Program-made: the position numbers and the translations under genes | NCBI GenBank assembly: GCA_016841185.1 | Contig: JAENZQ010000033.1 | Span: forward strand, 1-34,068 | DNA length: 34,068 nucleotides | Direction of reading: 5' to 3' | Source of the DNA: Anaerovorax odorimutans | GTDB lineage: Bacteria; Bacillota; Clostridia; Peptostreptococcales; JAAYPU01 | The notes under the pieces: generated by a model | What the model saw: only the letters and a program-made list of their open reading frames with translations | Told to the model about the DNA's origin: nothing | Databases searched by the model: none | Part shown: in pieces, positions 33,009 to 34,068 of the stretch | Numbering within the stretch: the stretch's first letter is position 1 | Layout: each line of letters starts with the position of its first letter

Positions 33009-33123
33009 TTGTTGCTACACCCGCATTCAACAGCTGACATGGCGGGCTGTTCAGTAAACCCTAATTGAAGAGAATGAAGCATAGGCAACAAGACAAGCAA
33101 AGAAAGCTTGTCTTTATTTATTT
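33009..33123 (+). terminator. Structured 3' region and terminator after the AraC gene
   Basis: A stem AAGACAAGC (33090-33098) / GCTTGTCTT (33106-33114) followed by TTTATTTATTTC is a good terminator. Upstream, TTGTTGC (33009-33015) can pair with GCAACAA (33085-33091). Inside lie two interleaved stems, CCCGC/GCGGG (33020-33024 / 33042-33046) and AACAG/CTGTT (33029-33033 / 33047-33051). Confidence 0.75.
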
Positions 33124-33161
33124 CATTAAGACTCCCGCCTCTATAGGTGGCGAGATTGCAA

Positions 33162-33209
33162 CCCTCGGAAGGAGAGTCTGAATTTCACTGAGGGCTTGCT
33201 TTACTAATT
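33162..33209. repeat. Dispersed hairpin repeat, copy C
   Basis: The stem CCCTCGG (33162-33168) / CTGAGGG (33188-33194) surrounds GGAGAGTCTGAATTTCA. It matches copy A with a 2-nt deletion and a different but still paired stem. It is preceded by a CGCC-TCTATAGGT-GGCG hairpin (33135-33151). It lies in the 359-bp gene-free stretch 32996-33354. Confidence 0.75.
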
Positions 33210-33278
33210 TGCTATTTAATATATATTATTAATATAAGCATACAGCAAATTAATACAAAAAAATCAGCAAACACATAA

Positions 33279-33307
33279 TTGAATATTCTGAAAAATACAA
33301 CTAAAAT
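33279..33307 (+). promoter_or_regulatory. Putative promoter of the saccharopine dehydrogenase-like gene
   Basis: TTGAAT (33279-33284), a 17-bp spacer and TAAAAT (33302-33307), about 48 bp before the start codon. Confidence 0.5.
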
Positions 33308-33354
33308 AATTACATAGTAAATAATAAACAGAAGTGAGAATAGGAGGAGTGAGT

Positions 33355-34068
33355 ATGAAAGTACTGTTAATAGGAGTAGGCGGCGTAGGGGAATCTGCAG
33401 CGGCTATTATTAAAACGGCAGACCCGAATAGTGAATGGATGGAAAAAATGATTCTATCGGATTATGATGTGGAAAAAGCACAGAGGTTATCCAAAAAATT
33501 GGGGGCTGACCGGTTTCCTGCTGAAAAAATCAATGCTCGGAATTCTAATGAAATCATTGCACTGGTAAAAAAATATGATGTGGATATGATCATGAATGCA
33601 GTGGACCCATCATTTAATGAAGTGATATTTGATTCTGCATTTGAAGCAGGCGTAAACTACATGGATTGCGCCATGACCCTGTCAAAGCCTCATCCGGAAA
33701 AACCTTATGAAAAGACGTATATCAAGCTGGGAGATTATCAGTTTGATAAATCAAAACTGTGGGAAGAAAAGGGTTTACTTGCTGTGGTTGGTTCAGGAGT
33801 TGAGCCTGGTATGGCGGATGTATTTGCAAAATATGCTCAAAAACACTTATTCGACGAAATAGAAGAAATCGGCGTGAGAGATGCCGATAACTACGAAGTT
33901 GAAGGAAAAACAGTCGCCTTTGGTTTTTCCATTTGGACAACAATTGAAGAATGCCTGAACCCTCCTGTGGTGTGGGAAAAGGATAAAGGATGGTATACCA
34001 CTCCGACCTTCTCTGAGCCTGAAGTATTTGTTTTCCCGGACGGTATAGGACCTGTAGAAGTTGTAAAT
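33355..34068 (+). CDS. Saccharopine dehydrogenase family protein (3' end outside window)
   Basis: From ATG 33355 (AGGAGG at 33342-33347) the frame stays open to the window end, giving 238 residues. The N-terminal Rossmann motif is LLIGVGGVGESAAA, followed by a saccharopine dehydrogenase-type NADP-binding region (VDMIMNAVDPSFNEVIFDSA, AGVNYMDCAM) and VVGSGVEPGMADVFAKYA, which begins the catalytic domain. The family covers lysine metabolism enzymes, carboxynorspermidine dehydrogenase and other amino-acid reductases, so the substrate is open. Confidence 0.87.
   Translation, partial: MKVLLIGVGGVGESAAAIIKTADPNSEWMEKMILSDYDVEKAQRLSKKLGADRFPAEKINARNSNEIIALVKKYDVDMIMNAVDPSFNEVIFDSAFEAGVNYMDCAMTLSKPHPEKPYEKTYIKLGDYQFDKSKLWEEKGLLAVVGSGVEPGMADVFAKYAQKHLFDEIEEIGVRDADNYEVEGKTVAFGFSIWTTIEECLNPPVVWEKDKGWYTTPTFSEPEVFVFPDGIGPVEVVN

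Noticed and set aside
33020-33051. A classical H-type pseudoknot
   Set aside because: The two 3' arms are contiguous, leaving no loop to cross the first stem, so alternative hairpins are more likely than a compact pseudoknot.
33120-33210. Insertion-sequence end of IS200/IS605 type
   Set aside because: There are hairpins but no transposase or TnpB remnant nearby, so the label is not supported.

Overview
The window looks like chromosomal DNA of an AT-rich, endospore-forming, Gram-positive anaerobe of class Clostridia. This rests on strong AGGAGG-type ribosome binding sites, frequent TTG/GTG starts, a proline T-box leader, a small acid-soluble spore protein (SspH), a CwlD-type spore-cortex amidase, an ECF transporter S component and the MEP isoprenoid genes ispD/ispF. 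No tRNA, rRNA, CRISPR array, transposase or phage gene was seen. Almost all genes are on the + strand; the exceptions are sspH and an AlaX-type editing gene.

Layout. 1-2951: the 3' part of an ADP-ribosylglycohydrolase-family gene, a LacI regulator and a ribokinase, apparently one ribosyl-compound operon. 3161-8225: ispF, sspH (- strand), a membrane TerB/DnaJ protein, a small membrane protein, a T-box leader followed by odd short tandem repeats, proS and ispD. 8298-21897: the centre of interest, two adjacent operons. 22027-23934: a zinc-ribbon protein, then DUF3842, ECF S component and DUF1893. 24066-25259: AlaX-type editing protein (- strand). 25646-28160: AI-2E family permease, dCTP deaminase, CwlD. 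28188-30737: MEMO/AMMECR1 fusion and its radical SAM partner (the AmmeMemoRadiSam pair). 30953-32995: AraC regulator with a large C-terminal domain resembling a degenerate glycosidase. 33355-end: a saccharopine dehydrogenase-like gene cut by the window edge.

The two central operons appear to form one regulon. Operon 1 encodes a Cof-type HAD phosphatase, the E1-alpha, E1-beta, E2 and E3 subunits of an acetoin-dehydrogenase-like complex, and an HPr. Operon 2 encodes a SorC-family regulator, GutM, a glucitol-family PTS permease (EIIC, EIIBC, EIIA), a SAF-domain NAD(P)-dependent oxidoreductase, a lipoate-protein ligase and Enzyme I. Their promoters are near duplicates: TTGACA, 16-bp spacer, TATAAT in both, and an identical 15-base TGAACAAATGTAAAA box starting 30 bp downstream of the start of each -10 hexamer. 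The cluster therefore carries a whole phosphorelay (EI, HPr, EIIABC), a whole lipoate-dependent TPP dehydrogenase and the ligase that would lipoylate it. It has no aldolase, isomerase or sugar kinase. I infer a pathway in which a polyol-like compound is imported as its phosphate, oxidised to an acyloin or diketone, and cleaved by the Aco-type complex to an acyl-CoA plus an aldehyde. The substrate cannot be read from sequence.

Other structure: a dispersed hairpin element occurs three times (near 3.9, 25.3 and 33.2 kb), and its stem covaries in two of the copies. There is an inverted repeat built from DnaA-box-like sequences at 29.7 kb, and several strong hairpins sit inside the PTS operon.
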